Assembly (NCBI RefSeq): GCF_014648135.1
Contig: NZ_BMQN01000001.1
Location: 310,001-374,000 of the forward strand
Direction of reading: 5' to 3'
Source of the DNA: Deinococcus sedimenti
GTDB taxonomy: Bacteria > Deinococcota > Deinococci > Deinococcales > Deinococcaceae
Length of the DNA: 64,000 bases
Under the pieces are notes generated by a model. It was not told where the DNA came from, did not search any database, and saw nothing but the letters and a program-made list of their open reading frames with translations. Below are positions 12,584 to 23,435 of the stretch, one piece after another; within the stretch, counting starts at the first letter, position 1, and each line of letters starts with the position of its first letter. The translations under genes and the position numbers were made by a program.

Positions 12584-13328
12584 TGGAGGCATGACCCGCA
12601 CTCTGGTGGCCCTGCACGGGAATTTCGCGTCCGCCCGCTGGTGGGTGGACCTGCTGGCCGATCCGCCTGCAGGGTGGCGGGTGCTGGCCCCGGACCTGCC
12701 GGGCTTCGCGGGCACGCCCCACAAGGGTGAGATCTCGATTGGATCGTACGCGGACTGGGTGCAGGACTGGCTGCGCGCGCAGGGTATCGAAGGGCCCGTG
12801 CTGCTGGGACACTCGCTGGGCGGCGCGGTGGCGCTGGAGGTCGCGGCGCGTGAGCCGCAGGCCCTCTCGGGTCTGGTCCTGGCGGCCAGTGCGCCCCTGG
12901 GTGGGCTGGTCACGCCGGAGGAGAACTACCCGGTGCTGGAACTGCTGCGCACCACACCGCCGCTGATGGAGGCCAGCCTGGGCGCGCTGTTCCCGTCGCG
13001 GCGCCCCGCGAACTTCGCGGACCTGCTGGCGGACGGCGCGAACATGGCCGTCACGCACTACAGCGGGAACGCCCGCGCGCTGGCCGCGTGGCGGGTGGAT
13101 GCGGCGCCCCTGGCCGGGCTGCCCACGCTGGTGCTGGGTGGTGAACTGGACCCGCTGATCACGCCGGACATGGTGCGCGCGCAGGCGACGGCGCTGGGCA
13201 CGGCGGCCACCATCCTGCCCGGGCGCGGTCACGGGTTCCCGCAGGAGGACCCGGCCGCGTTCCGCGCGCTGCTGGACGGGTTCCGCGCGCTGCTGGACGG
13301 GTTCCTGTCCAGCCTCCCCATCTCCTAA
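12576..13328 (+). CDS. Alpha/beta fold hydrolase
   Basis: 250 residues, overlapping the MetX-like gene by eight bases, with GGAGG six bases before the ATG. The lipase-type elbow [13 protein letters not shown], the acid in [12 protein letters not shown] and the base in GRGHGFPQ give a full Ser-Asp-His triad; HGN after the first strand provides the oxyanion hole. The substrate is unknown. Near the C-terminus the heptapeptide FRALLDG occurs twice in a row because of an exact 21-bp duplication at 13260-13301. The stop codon lies inside the operator of the following scoA promoter. Confidence 0.8.
   Translation: MSDGGMTRTLVALHGNFASARWWVDLLADPPAGWRVLAPDLPGFAGTPHKGEISIGSYADWVQDWLRAQGIEGPVLLGHSLGGAVALEVAAREPQALSGLVLAASAPLGGLVTPEENYPVLELLRTTPPLMEASLGALFPSRRPANFADLLADGANMAVTHYSGNARALAAWRVDAAPLAGLPTLVLGGELDPLITPDMVRAQATALGTAATILPGRGHGFPQEDPAAFRALLDGFRALLDGFLSSLPIS
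13260..13301 (+). repeat. Exact 21-bp tandem duplication inside the hydrolase gene
   Basis: Two adjacent identical 21-bp units encode FRALLDG twice in frame at the end of the hydrolase. This looks like a recent slippage or duplication event that keeps the frame. Confidence 0.85.
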
Positions 13329-13347
13329 CGACCGTTCGTTCTACACT
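13325..13347 (+). promoter_or_regulatory. PaaR-type operator (CTAACGACCGTTCG) and -10 box of scoA
   Basis: Bases 13325-13338 fit the published Thermus PaaR consensus CNAACGNNCGTTNG exactly. A TACACT box follows at 13342-13347, nine bases before the scoA ATG, with GGAG as ribosome site in between. The operator occupies the -35/spacer region, so a bound TetR-family repressor would block the promoter. An identical-consensus site lies before the acyl-CoA carboxylase gene. Confidence 0.7.
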
Positions 13348-13356
13348 GGAGCCAAC

Positions 13357-14055
13357 ATGAACAAGGTGTACCCCGACGCCCGCGCGGCGCTTCACGACAT
13401 CGTCGCCGACGGCCAGACCATCGCCGTGGGCGGCTTCGGCCTGTGCGGCATTCCCGAACAGCTCATCCTCGCGCTGCGCGACAGCGGCGCGACCGGCCTG
13501 ACCGCCGTCAGCAACAACGCCGGCGTGGACGGCTGGGGCCTGGGCCTGCTGCTCGAAACCCGCCAGATCCGCAAGATGATCAGCTCCTACGTCGGCGAGA
13601 ACAAGGAATTCGAACGCCAGTACCTCGCCGGGGAACTCGAACTGGAATTCACCCCGCAGGGCACCCTGGCCGAACGCATGCGCGCCGGGGGCGCGGGCAT
13701 CCCCGGCTTCTACACCAAGACCGGCGTGGGCACCACCGTCGCCGAGGGCAAGGAACACAAGGACTTCGACGGTCAGACGTTCATCCTGGAACGCGGCATC
13801 GTCGCCGACGTCGCGCTGGTGAAGGCGTGGAAGGCGGACCGGGCCGGGAACCTCGTGTACCGCAAGACCGCCCGCAACTTCAACCCCATGGCGGCCACCT
13901 GCGGCAGGGTCACGGTCGCGGAGGTCGAGGAGATCGTGGAGATCGGGCAGATCGACCCGGACGACGTGGACACCCCCGGCATCTTCGTGCAGCGCGTCGT
14001 GCTGAACGCTGCGCCCGAGAAACGCATCGAGCAGCGCACCGTCCGCGCAGGCTGA
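13357..14055 (+). CDS. scoA: 3-oxoacid CoA-transferase subunit A
   Basis: 232 residues. The start [37 protein letters not shown] and the later [17 protein letters not shown] are characteristic of the alpha subunit (class I CoA-transferases, SCOT/AtoD type). The complex moves CoA from succinyl-CoA or another acyl-CoA to acetoacetate or a related 3-oxoacid. The B subunit, normally adjacent, lies 3.4 kb downstream after an NAD-metabolism block. Expression is probably controlled by a PaaR-type TetR repressor through the operator before it. Confidence 0.92.
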   Translation: MNKVYPDARAALHDIVADGQTIAVGGFGLCGIPEQLILALRDSGATGLTAVSNNAGVDGWGLGLLLETRQIRKMISSYVGENKEFERQYLAGELELEFTPQGTLAERMRAGGAGIPGFYTKTGVGTTVAEGKEHKDFDGQTFILERGIVADVALVKAWKADRAGNLVYRKTARNFNPMAATCGRVTVAEVEEIVEIGQIDPDDVDTPGIFVQRVVLNAAPEKRIEQRTVRAG

Positions 14056-14072
14056 ACCGGACATTGAAAAGG

Positions 14073-14103
14073 GGGCGGTCCGGTGGCTGAGCCTGGACCG
14101 CCC
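14073..14103. terminator. Bidirectional terminator between scoA and nadE
   Basis: GGGCGGTCC (14073-14081) pairs with GGACCGCCC (14095-14103). On the minus strand it is followed by CCTTTTC, so it ends nadE well; on the plus strand the tail is weaker. Confidence 0.75.
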
Positions 14104-14109
14104 TCTGGT

Positions 14110-14949
14110 TCACGCCTCCTGCCACCACCGGTCGAAGGGCGTGACCGGCACGGCGCGCTTGTGGCGGGTGACGCGGTACATCCGCTCCAGTGTCTCGGCC
14201 ACCTCCGGCGCGACCTCCTTCCCTTCGAGGTAGTCGTCGATCTGGGCGTACGTCAGGCCCAATGCCACTTCATCGGGGAGGCCGGGGCGGTCGTCCTCCA
14301 GGTCGGCGGTGGGGACCTTGCGCCACGTCTCCTCGGGTGCGCCTAGGAATTCAAGGAGCTGTGCGCCCTGGCGTTTGCTCAGGCCGGTCAGGGGCGTGAC
14401 GTCCACGCCGCCGTCCCCGTACTTCGTGAAGAAGCCCGTGACCGCCTCGGCGGCGTGATCGGTGCCGACCACCAGCAGGTTCAGCTGCCCGGCCAGCGCG
14501 TACTGCGCGACCATCCGCTCGCGGGCCTTGATGTTCCCCCGCACAAAATCCCGCAGCTCGCCGCCCACGCCCGTCTCGGCCAGCGCGGCGGCGGCGGCCC
14601 GGCTGGCGGCGTCCACGGCCTCTTTCACGTTCACCGTCACGCTCCGGTCGGGGCGGATGAACGTCAGGGCGCGCTGCGCGTCCGCCTCGTCCGCCTGCAC
14701 GCCGTACGGCAGGCGCGCCGCCACGAACGTCGCCTCGGCACCGTCGGCGCGCAGGCGTTCGGCGGCCAGCTGGCACAGTCGCCCCGCCAGGGTGCTGTCC
14801 TGACCGCCACTGATCCCCAGCACGAACCCCCGCGTGCCCGACGCGCGCAGGTACGTGCACAGGAACGCCACGCGCCGCTCCACCTCCGCCGCCGGGTCCA
14901 CCGTGGGCCGGACTTCCAGTTCCCTGATGATGCTCTGCTGCGCCCTCAT
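14110..14949 (-). CDS. nadE: NH3-dependent NAD+ synthetase
   Basis: 279 residues, the size of the ammonia-dependent enzymes lacking the glutaminase domain. The PP-loop [10 protein letters not shown] starts near residue 43. [28 protein letters not shown] and [21 protein letters not shown] are typical of NadE, including the ATP and deamido-NAD sites. It converts nicotinic acid adenine dinucleotide plus ammonia to NAD. The ATG at 14949 fits the family N-terminus ([11 protein letters not shown]) better than a TTG nine codons upstream. It diverges from the NiaP-like transporter. Confidence 0.93.
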   Translation of the reverse strand: MRAQQSIIRELEVRPTVDPAAEVERRVAFLCTYLRASGTRGFVLGISGGQDSTLAGRLCQLAAERLRADGAEATFVAARLPYGVQADEADAQRALTFIRPDRSVTVNVKEAVDAASRAAAAALAETGVGGELRDFVRGNIKARERMVAQYALAGQLNLLVVGTDHAAEAVTGFFTKYGDGGVDVTPLTGLSKRQGAQLLEFLGAPEETWRKVPTADLEDDRPGLPDEVALGLTYAQIDDYLEGKEVAPEVAETLERMYRVTRHKRAVPVTPFDRWWQEA

Positions 14950-15017
14950 GCGGCGCAGTATTTCACCTGCACGCAAGTGGCGCAGGCGGGCCCTCGAGAA
15001 CGCTCTACACTGAACGG

Positions 15018-16421
15018 GTGACCGAGGCGCCCACGCGACTGCAACTCCCGGACCACGCGCCAGCCGCGCCGCAGCCCGGCACGCGGACCGTGGACAGCGT
15101 GATCGAGTCGCTGGGCGTGGGTCCGTTCCAGCTGCGGCTGCTGCTCATCTGCGGCCTGACCTTCGCGGCGGACGCCATGGAAGTCCTGCTGATGGGCTTC
15201 GCGCTACCCGGCGTGAACGCCACATTCGGCCTGCCACCCGGGGCGCTGGGGGCCACCATGCTGCTCTCGGCGACCTTCCTCGGCATGCTGCTCGGCGCGC
15301 CCTTCTGGGGCCGGCAGGCCGACGTGTACGGGCGTCGCCCCGTGTTCCTGTTCACAGTGCTGGCCGGTGTGATCTTCGGGCTGGTGGGCGCCATGGCCCC
15401 GAACATCTGGGTGCTGGTGGGCGCGCGGGTCCTGGCGGGATTCGCCATCGGCGGGACCATGGCGGTCGATTACGCCCTGATGGCCGAGTTCGTGCCCCGG
15501 CGCGTGCGCGGCCGTTTCCTGGTCCTGACCGAGGGCTTCTGGGCAATCGGCACGTTGATGATCGCAGCCCTGGCGTACGGCGTGGGGCAGCTGCTGCCCC
15601 CACAGGAGTCGTGGCGGGTGCTGGTGCTGATCGCGGCGCTGCCCGGCGTGGTGGGCCTGCTGGTCCGGACCGGGGTGCCGGACTCGCCCCGCTGGCTGAT
15701 CTCCCGAGGCCGCGTGGAAGAAGCGCGCGCCGCCCTGGCCCGCGTGGCCGCGCTGAACGGTCAGACCCTCCCGCCAGAACCGCTGGCCGCGCCGCGCCGC
15801 CTGACGGCGAAACCGCCGCGCTGGGGGGCGCTGCTCGCCCCGCACCTGCGGGACCGGACGCTGCTGCTGTCCGCCGCGTGGTTCGGCATGAGCCTGGGGT
15901 ACTACGGGATCTTCTCGTGGCTGCCCACGCACCTGCGCACGCAGGGTGTGGACCTGCCCGAAGCGTACCGCGTGACCATGATCCTGGCGCTGGCGCAGGT
16001 GCCGGGGTACCTGCTGTCCAGCCTGATGGTGGAGTGGGCGGGGCGCCGCGCGACCCTGGTGGGATTCATGCTGGCCAGCGCGGGCGGCGCGTACCTGTTC
16101 ATGCTGTCCAGTTCGCCCGCGTGGACGCTGGTCGCGTCGGGCCTGCTGTCGTTCTCGCTGCTGGGCGCGTGGGGTGCACTGTACGCTTTCGCGGCCGAGG
16201 TGTTCCCCACGACCCTACGCGCCACCGGCATGGGGACCGTCAGTGCCGCCGCGCGGCTGGGCAGCCTGATCTCCCCGGTGGCGGGCGGCCTGCTGCTCAG
16301 CGGGAACCTGGGCCAGGCGCTGACCGTGTTCGCCGCGTCGTTCATCATCTCGGCCGGGTGCGTGTGGGCGACCGGACTGGACCTGCGCGGCCAGCCCATC
16401 CCGGAAGGAGAGCGGGGCTGA
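15018..16421 (+). CDS. MFS transporter, probable niacin transporter (NiaP-like)
   Basis: 467 residues with twelve hydrophobic segments and MFS motif [13 protein letters not shown] after TM2, plus [29 protein letters not shown] in the central loop, a text shared with the sugar-porter-like branch that includes NiaP/YceI. It lies between nadE and an NMN adenylyltransferase and overlaps the latter by four bases, which makes nicotinate or nicotinamide the most likely substrate; this is inference from context. The GTG start is six bases after TACACT (15006-15011), giving a leaderless transcript. Confidence 0.75.
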   Translation: MTEAPTRLQLPDHAPAAPQPGTRTVDSVIESLGVGPFQLRLLLICGLTFAADAMEVLLMGFALPGVNATFGLPPGALGATMLLSATFLGMLLGAPFWGRQADVYGRRPVFLFTVLAGVIFGLVGAMAPNIWVLVGARVLAGFAIGGTMAVDYALMAEFVPRRVRGRFLVLTEGFWAIGTLMIAALAYGVGQLLPPQESWRVLVLIAALPGVVGLLVRTGVPDSPRWLISRGRVEEARAALARVAALNGQTLPPEPLAAPRRLTAKPPRWGALLAPHLRDRTLLLSAAWFGMSLGYYGIFSWLPTHLRTQGVDLPEAYRVTMILALAQVPGYLLSSLMVEWAGRRATLVGFMLASAGGAYLFMLSSSPAWTLVASGLLSFSLLGAWGALYAFAAEVFPTTLRATGMGTVSAAARLGSLISPVAGGLLLSGNLGQALTVFAASFIISAGCVWATGLDLRGQPIPEGERG

Positions 16422-17323
16422 GACACGCGGCCCCACTGGCCGTGTACGTGGGCCGCTTCCAGCCGCCGCACGCCGGGCACCTGCACGCCATGCAGGCGGC
16501 ACTGGAGGTCGGGAACGGGCGGCTGCTGGTGCTGCTGGGCAGCGCGAACCTCGCCCGCAGCGCCCGCAACCCGTTCACGCCGCGCGAACGGGCCGGGATG
16601 ATCCGCGCTGCACTGAGGGAAACGGGCGTCCCGCCGCGCCGCGTGACCCTGCGGCCCCTCCCGGACGAGTTCGACGCGGCCCGCTGGGCGGCGCATGTCC
16701 GCCGGGCCGCGCACGAGGCCGCCGGGAACGCCCCCGTCGTCCTGACGGGCTTCGAGAAGGACGCCAGCAGCAGCTACCTGCGCTGGTTCCCCGAGTGGAC
16801 CCTGGACCCCAGCCCGCCCCTGCGGGTGGGGGAGGGCGTGCTGAACGCCACCGAGGCCCGCGCTGGCCTCCTCGGGCAGGGTGAGGTGTCCCCGGACCTG
16901 CCCCCGGCGGTCGCGGCGGTCCTGACCCGCTTCCGGGACACCCGCACCTTCGACCGCCTGCGCACCGAATGGGCCGCACTGGAGGCCGAACGGACCGCCT
17001 GGGATGGCGCGCCCCGACACGAACGCCTCGACCTGCACGTCACACCGGAACACGTGTGGCTGGCCCGACGCCCCGGCCCGGTCGGCGCGGGATTGTGGAC
17101 CCTCCCCGCCACGCCCCTGCACCCCGACAGGCTGCCTGCGGGCGCGACCGTGTTCAGCCACCCGGCCCGCTCGCTGGGCGTACCCACCACCGCGCACGTC
17201 GTCCGTGTGGCCTCTCCGCCGCCCGGCACCCGCCCCGTGCCCCTGCCGCTCGCTCTGGCGCGACCCCGGCAGTTCTTCGAGGATCACCACGTCATCCTGC
17301 GCCGCGTGCTGCGGGTCGACTGA
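16418..17323 (+). CDS. NMN adenylyltransferase with degenerate C-terminal Nudix domain
   Basis: The N-terminal half has [21 protein letters not shown] (nucleotidyltransferase GRFxPxHxGH) and the NadM-type [21 protein letters not shown]. It should make NAD or NaAD from NMN/NaMN and ATP. The C-terminal half resembles a Nudix domain ([23 protein letters not shown], then [10 protein letters not shown] and [13 protein letters not shown]), but the Nudix box expected right after GLWTLP is missing, so the hydrolase function is probably lost. The start is difficult: AAGGAG at 16405-16410 is seven bases before a CTG at 16418 that overlaps the previous stop (CTGA). The first conventional start is GTG 16442, which has no ribosome site. 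Confidence 0.8.
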   Translation: MRHAAPLAVYVGRFQPPHAGHLHAMQAALEVGNGRLLVLLGSANLARSARNPFTPRERAGMIRAALRETGVPPRRVTLRPLPDEFDAARWAAHVRRAAHEAAGNAPVVLTGFEKDASSSYLRWFPEWTLDPSPPLRVGEGVLNATEARAGLLGQGEVSPDLPPAVAAVLTRFRDTRTFDRLRTEWAALEAERTAWDGAPRHERLDLHVTPEHVWLARRPGPVGAGLWTLPATPLHPDRLPAGATVFSHPARSLGVPTTAHVVRVASPPPGTRPVPLPLALARPRQFFEDHHVILRRVLRVD

Positions 17324-17404
17324 ACCAGCCACTGCCCCGCGTGAAACGGCGCTGTGACGCGCGACGGGCATGATGACCCTGTCCGACCCGGCGGGTCACG
17401 CGGC

Positions 17405-17434
17405 TTGACACCCCGGCGGGCTGCGCCGCAAGCT
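17405..17434 (+). promoter_or_regulatory. Sigma70-type promoter of scoB
   Basis: TTGACA at 17405-17410, an 18-bp spacer and CAAGCT at 17429-17434. A leader of about 40 bases with GAGGAG precedes the scoB ATG. No PaaR-type operator is visible here, unlike scoA. Confidence 0.55.
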
Positions 17435-17477
17435 GCGCCTGACTTTCCACACTTCAACCCCCCACAGAGGAGACCTC

Positions 17478-18107
<630 letters not shown>

Positions 18108-18118
18108 CCGGCTCAGAT

Positions 18119-18149
18119 GACCGGCCCTGGCGTGATGCCGGGGCCGGTC
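18119..18149. terminator. Bidirectional terminator between scoB and the P450 gene
   Basis: GACCGGCCC (18119-18127) pairs with GGGCCGGTC (18141-18149) in the 47-bp gap between convergent genes. There is no clear U-run on either strand. Confidence 0.55.
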
Positions 18150-18154
18150 GCTAT

Positions 18155-19501
18155 TCAGCGCCGGAACACGGCGTTCACCGGACCGTCCGGGCGCAGCGTC
18201 ACGCTGGCGTGCAGGCCGGCGGGGCCACCGTCGGGGACGGTCACCGTGACGTCGCGCAGCAGGAGCGCGGCGATCAGCCCGGCCTCCATCAGGGCGAGGT
18301 TGTTCCCGATGCACATGCGCGGTCCCAGCCCGAACGGCATGAACGCCTCCGGGGTGCGCCCGCCGCCCAGCCAGCGCTCGGGCACGAAGGCGTGCGGGTC
18401 CGGCCAGAACGCCGCGTGTCGTTGCAGCAGGGAGATGCACACCGACACCGACGCGCCCTCCGGCAGGTCGAAGCCCGCCACGCGCACCGGAGCGGTCGCC
18501 TGCCGGGGAACCAGCCACGCGGGCGGGTACAGGCGCAGCGTCTCCTGAATGCAGGCGTGCAGCAGCGGCAGGCGCGGGAGGTCCGCTCCCTCTGGGTCCC
18601 GTTCGCCCAGCACCTCGCGCAGTTCGGCCCGCACGCGCGCCTGAACGTCGGGGTGACGCGACAGCAGCAGCAGCAGGAACGTCAGGGTGTTCGCGGTCGT
18701 CTCGTGACCCGCCAGGAACAGCGTCATGACCTCGTCGCGCAGTTCCCGGTCGCTCAGGCCCGCGCCCTGTTCGTCGCGGGCGGCCAGCAGCAGCCCCAGC
18801 AGGTCCCCGCCGGGCGTTCCGGCCTCCTGCTCGGCGCGGCGCGCGGCGATGATCCGCGCCACGATCGCGTCCAGCGCCCGGCTGGCCGCCGCGGACCGCT
18901 GCCCGGCGGGAGTGGGCACCCAGCGCGGCAGGTCCACCACCGCCCGTGCGCGGCTGACCGTGTGATGCAGCAGGGGCGGCAACTCGGATTCCACCACGCG
19001 CAGTTCGTCGTCGGTCAGGCCGGTCCCGAACAGCACGGACGCCACGGCGCGCAGCGTGACGCGCAGCATCTCACCCCCCACCTCGACCGTCTCTCCCGTG
19101 TCGGCGGCCTTCAGCACGGCCGCGTGGGTGGGCCGGGCCGACCCCACGATGTCGTCCGCCATGCCGCTCAGCGCCGCGCGGTGAAAGGACGGCTGCATCA
19201 GGCGTCGGTGCGCGCGCCACGTCTGCCCCTCGGCGGTCAGGAGGCCCGTGCCCAGGAAGTCCTGCATCTTCTGAATGCCGCGCCCCTTGCGGAAACTCGC
19301 GGCCTGCGTGACGAGCACCTCGCGCGCCGCGTCCGGGTGCGTGACGACCAGCACGTCCCGCGGGCCGATCCGCAGCGTGAACGCGTCGCCGTACGCGGCG
19401 CGCAGGTGGCGCAGGTATCCCAGCGGGTCGCGGCGCAGGTTCAGTGCGGAACGCAGCGGCGAGGTGCGGGGGCGGGGCGGCAGGGGAGAGGGGGCAGTCA
19501 C
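18155..19501 (-). CDS. Cytochrome P450
   Basis: 448 residues. The I-helix oxygen-binding motif is LAGHETTANT, the K-helix is ETLRLYPPAW, the meander is PERW, and the heme-binding loop is FGLGPRMCIGNN with the ligand Cys near residue 396. It lacks a fused reductase and a membrane anchor, so it is a soluble monooxygenase needing separate redox partners. Deinococcus P450s include a carotenoid hydroxylase of the CYP287 type, but I cannot assign this one. It starts with GTG. A perfect palindrome CTGACAC-N-GTGTCAG overlaps its promoter, suggesting repressor control. Confidence 0.9.
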   Translation of the reverse strand: MTAPSPLPPRPRTSPLRSALNLRRDPLGYLRHLRAAYGDAFTLRIGPRDVLVVTHPDAAREVLVTQAASFRKGRGIQKMQDFLGTGLLTAEGQTWRAHRRLMQPSFHRAALSGMADDIVGSARPTHAAVLKAADTGETVEVGGEMLRVTLRAVASVLFGTGLTDDELRVVESELPPLLHHTVSRARAVVDLPRWVPTPAGQRSAAASRALDAIVARIIAARRAEQEAGTPGGDLLGLLLAARDEQGAGLSDRELRDEVMTLFLAGHETTANTLTFLLLLLSRHPDVQARVRAELREVLGERDPEGADLPRLPLLHACIQETLRLYPPAWLVPRQATAPVRVAGFDLPEGASVSVCISLLQRHAAFWPDPHAFVPERWLGGGRTPEAFMPFGLGPRMCIGNNLALMEAGLIAALLLRDVTVTVPDGGPAGLHASVTLRPDGPVNAVFRR

Positions 19502-19514
19502 GGTGTCACTCAGT

Positions 19515-19529
19515 CTGACACTGTGTCAG
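19515..19529. promoter_or_regulatory. Palindromic operator upstream of the P450 gene
   Basis: CTGACAC, one base, GTGTCAG: a perfect 7-1-7 inverted repeat 14-28 bases before the P450 GTG. On the minus strand it runs into a CAGACT sequence ten bases from the start codon, so it covers the likely -10 region. Confidence 0.5.
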
Positions 19530-19560
19530 TCGTCGCGCATGTCAGGCCCGGCGCGCACCG

Positions 19561-20172
19561 TCACTTGCGGCAGGTCAGATCCACCCGGAAGCTGGGGTCA
19601 GCGACGGTGAAGCGCGGCTTGACATCCGAACTCGTCTCGTTCAGCACCTCGAACAGGAATTTCGTGGGTGCCGACGCGGCGCCGTTCTGATCCTCGGGGA
19701 AGATGCGGAACTCGAACACGGTGCCGGTGCCCTGCGGCAGCTTCGCGTACGTCTTGTCCTGCCACGCGGTGACGCTCATCTTCGCCCAGCTGTTGCCGTC
19801 GGCGAAGATCAGGTTGATGGCGTTGTTGTACCGGATACCGGCATCGTTCATTTTCAGTGTCTGGGTGGTGCCGTTTTTCACCTCGACGGTCACGCCGTAC
19901 CCGCCGTCGGAGATCGGCTGGACTTTCGTGACCCGCATCCGCCAGATGCCGTTGAACAGCCACTCGTTCAGGCAGCCGGACACGCTGGCTTTCGCGTTCG
20001 CGCCGCCCTGCGCCGCCAGGGCCTTCTGAAGGTCCGCCAGTTTGATGTACGTCACGCCGCCGATGACGCTGGTGCTCAGGGTGGTGGGTTGCCCGTTCAG
20101 GGTGAGCGTGACGGGTGCGGCGGCGGCAGTGGTGAGGGCAGTCAGGCCCAGCAGGGTCGTGAGGTGACGCAT
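19561..20172 (-). CDS. Secreted protein with copper amine oxidase-like N-terminal (stalk) domain
   Basis: 203 residues from the ATG at 20172, which has AGGAG six bases upstream. Residues 1-19 form a signal peptide (MRHLTTLLGLTALTTAAAA). Residues 20-55 (VTLTLNGQPTTLSTSVIGGVTYIKLADL) look like a copper amine oxidase N-terminal-type domain, a small beta structure often found on extracellular proteins. The rest is a beta-rich region with two Cys (CLNEWLF and the C-terminal LTCRK) that may form a disulfide. Function unknown. A much longer frame upstream of the ATG is only the antisense of the carboxylase gene. Confidence 0.6.
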   Translation of the reverse strand: MRHLTTLLGLTALTTAAAAPVTLTLNGQPTTLSTSVIGGVTYIKLADLQKALAAQGGANAKASVSGCLNEWLFNGIWRMRVTKVQPISDGGYGVTVEVKNGTTQTLKMNDAGIRYNNAINLIFADGNSWAKMSVTAWQDKTYAKLPQGTGTVFEFRIFPEDQNGAASAPTKFLFEVLNETSSDVKPRFTVADPSFRVDLTCRK

Positions 20173-20351
20173 GGTGTTCTCCTTGAAGACGCCGGGAACT
20201 GAAGCTGGGGCGTCTGTGAGGACAGGGTGCGCCGCGCGCCGTTTCTGGGGCGTTTCACTTTCACCCGCGCCCGGTGGTTCGGCTCGGGGAAGCACGCGGG
20301 GATCCGCCGGGGCGCCGGATGCAGGAGCGTGTCCAACCACACCGCACATCC

Positions 20352-20372
20352 CTAACGAGCGTTTGTTAGACT
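20352..20372 (+). promoter_or_regulatory. PaaR-type operator (CTAACGAGCGTTTG) and -10 box of the acyl-CoA carboxylase gene
   Basis: Bases 20352-20365 fit CNAACGNNCGTTNG exactly and extend to an imperfect 18-bp palindrome CTAACGAGCGTTTGTTAG. The -10 box TAGACT (20367-20372) begins two bases later, ten bases before the ATG. The layout is the same as at scoA, so both should answer to the same TetR-family repressor, presumably released by an acyl-CoA. Confidence 0.7.
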
Positions 20373-20382
20373 GAGGGCAACA

Positions 20383-22053
20383 ATGACCCAGCCTGACACC
20401 AGCGCCCCTCCGGCGCCCCCCATTCAGACCCCCTGGGCCGACGCCCTGGCCCGCCTGGACACCGACCGCGCCCGCGTCCACGCCGGTGGCGGCGCCAAGG
20501 CCCAGCAGCGCCAGCACGACAAGAACCGCCTGACTGCCCGCGAACGCATCCGCCAGCTGATCGACGATCAGACCCCCTTCGACGAACTCATGACCTTCGC
20601 CGGATGGGAGATGTACCAGGACGTCGGCGGCTGCCCCAGCGGCGGGACCGTCACCGGCATCGGCCAGATCCAGGGCCGCCCGTGGATGATCATCGCCAAC
20701 GACGCCACCGTGAAGGCCGGCGCGTTCTTCCCCATCACCGCCAAGAAGGTCATCCGCGCGCAGACCATCGCCCTGGAAAACCACCTCCCGGTCGTGTACC
20801 TCGTGGACAGCGCGGGCGTGTACCTGCCCATGCAGGACGAGATCTTCCCCGACCAGGACGACTTCGGCCGCGTGTTCTACCTCAACGCCCGCATGAGCGC
20901 ACGCGGCATCCCGCAGATCGCCGCCATCATGGGCAACTGCGTCGCGGGCGGCGCGTACCTGCCCGTCATGTGCGACACCCTGATCATGACCGAGGGTTCG
21001 GGGCTGTACCTCGCCGGACCCGCGCTGGTCAAAGCCGCCATCGGACAGGTCGTGGACAGCGAGGACCTCGGCGGGGCCAGCATGCACGCCAGCATCGCGG
21101 GCACCGTGGACTACAAGGAGCCCGACGACGCCGCCGCACTGAAACGCATCCGCGCGCTGGCCGACCTGTACGCCCAGGGCGACCCCGCCCCGTTCGCCAG
21201 GCGCCGCCGCGAGACGCTGCCCGCCCCGGAACGCAACCTCACCGACCTCGTCGGCTTTGACGGCAGCAAAACCTACGACGTGCGCGACCTCATCACCGCC
21301 CTCGTGGACGGGGGAGAGTTCCACGAGTTCAAACCCGAGTACGGCGAGACCCTCGTGTGCGGCTTCGCCCGCGCCGGCGGCTACCCCGTCGCGTTCGTGG
21401 CGAACCAGCGCACCGTCATCAAGAAGAAACTCAAGAGCGGCGGCGAACCCGGCCTGCGCACCCGCATCGAGGTCGGCGGCGTCATCTACGGCGACAGCGC
21501 CGACAAGGCCGCCCGCTTCATCATGGACGCCAACCAGGCGGGCGTGCCCCTCGTGTTCCTGAGCGACGTGACCGGCTTCATGGTCGGCCGCGACAGCGAA
21601 CAGGAAGGCATCATCCGGCGCGGCGCGAAACTCGTGAACGCCGTGAGCAACAGCGTCGTGCCCAAGATCACCATCATCACCGGCGGCAGCTTCGGGGCGG
21701 GGAACTACGCCATGAACGGCAAGGCCTACGCCCCCCGCTTCCTGTTCGCGTGGCCCAGCGCCAAATACGCCGTCATGAGCGGCAACGCCGCCGCCAAGAC
21801 CCTGCTCGACATCCAGCTCGCCGCCCTCAAGCGCAGCGGCCACCAGCCCGACGACGAGGAACTCCAGCGCCTCTACGACGAGGTCAAGAGCAAGTACGAC
21901 ACCGAACTGGACCCCCGCTACGCCGCCGCCCGCCTCTGGGTGGACGAGATCATCCCCCCCAACGACACGCGTGACCGCCTCATCCGCGCCCTCGAAGCCT
22001 GCGCGCAGAACCCCCACCAGGACGAATTCCGCGTCGGCGTCTTCCAGGTGTGA
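20383..22053 (+). CDS. Acyl-CoA carboxylase, carboxyltransferase (beta) subunit
   Basis: 556 residues with the two-part crotonase-like carboxyltransferase fold. The text VVYLVDSAGVYLPMQDEIFPDQDDFGRVFYLNARMSARGIPQIA closely follows methylcrotonyl-CoA carboxylase beta (split here: VDSAGVYLPMQDEIFPD, FGRVFYLNA). The acyl-CoA oxyanion loop is GNCVAGGAYLPVMCD and the biotin-side loop is ITGGSFGAGNYAMNG. It carboxylates a branched or short acyl-CoA in leucine or related catabolism, together with a biotinylated alpha subunit not present in this window. The PaaR-type operator, and the dehydrogenase next to it, fit acyl-CoA degradation. Confidence 0.88.
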   Translation: MTQPDTSAPPAPPIQTPWADALARLDTDRARVHAGGGAKAQQRQHDKNRLTARERIRQLIDDQTPFDELMTFAGWEMYQDVGGCPSGGTVTGIGQIQGRPWMIIANDATVKAGAFFPITAKKVIRAQTIALENHLPVVYLVDSAGVYLPMQDEIFPDQDDFGRVFYLNARMSARGIPQIAAIMGNCVAGGAYLPVMCDTLIMTEGSGLYLAGPALVKAAIGQVVDSEDLGGASMHASIAGTVDYKEPDDAAALKRIRALADLYAQGDPAPFARRRRETLPAPERNLTDLVGFDGSKTYDVRDLITALVDGGEFHEFKPEYGETLVCGFARAGGYPVAFVANQRTVIKKKLKSGGEPGLRTRIEVGGVIYGDSADKAARFIMDANQAGVPLVFLSDVTGFMVGRDSEQEGIIRRGAKLVNAVSNSVVPKITIITGGSFGAGNYAMNGKAYAPRFLFAWPSAKYAVMSGNAAAKTLLDIQLAALKRSGHQPDDEELQRLYDEVKSKYDTELDPRYAAARLWVDEIIPPNDTRDRLIRALEACAQNPHQDEFRVGVFQV

Positions 22054-22061
22054 AGCCGTTA

Positions 22062-22133
22062 ATGGTTGAAGGTCGATGGTCGAAAGACCACATCCCTTCC
22101 TCCATCAACTATCACCCATCAACTTTCAACCAT
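22062..22133. repeat. Intergenic inverted repeat between the carboxylase and dehydrogenase genes
   Basis: ATGGTTGAAGGTCGAT (22062-22077) and ATCAACTTTCAACCAT (22118-22133) are complementary at 14 of 16 positions. The arms are far poorer in GC than the flanking genes, and a partial copy of the right arm (CATCAACTATCACC) lies just before it. It could be an attenuating hairpin or a degraded mobile repeat. Confidence 0.55.
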
Positions 22134-22156
22134 CACCCCCTCCGAAGGAGCCCCCC

Positions 22157-23365
<1,209 letters not shown>

Positions 23366-23398
23366 ACCCCGCGTCCGCCAGAGCGCGGATGACAACCC

Positions 23399-23435
23399 GA
23401 GGCGCGGTGCCCAGCATGGAGGGGTACCGCGCCTC
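23399..23435 (+). terminator. Terminator-like hairpin after the acyl-CoA dehydrogenase
   Basis: GAGGCGCGGT (23399-23408) pairs perfectly with ACCGCGCCTC (23426-23435), 34 bases after the stop. The tail has only a short ATTT. Confidence 0.6.

Noticed and set aside
19561..22017. 818-codon minus-strand frame
   Set aside because: Only the last 203 codons are real (secreted protein starting at 20172); the rest is antisense of the carboxylase gene.
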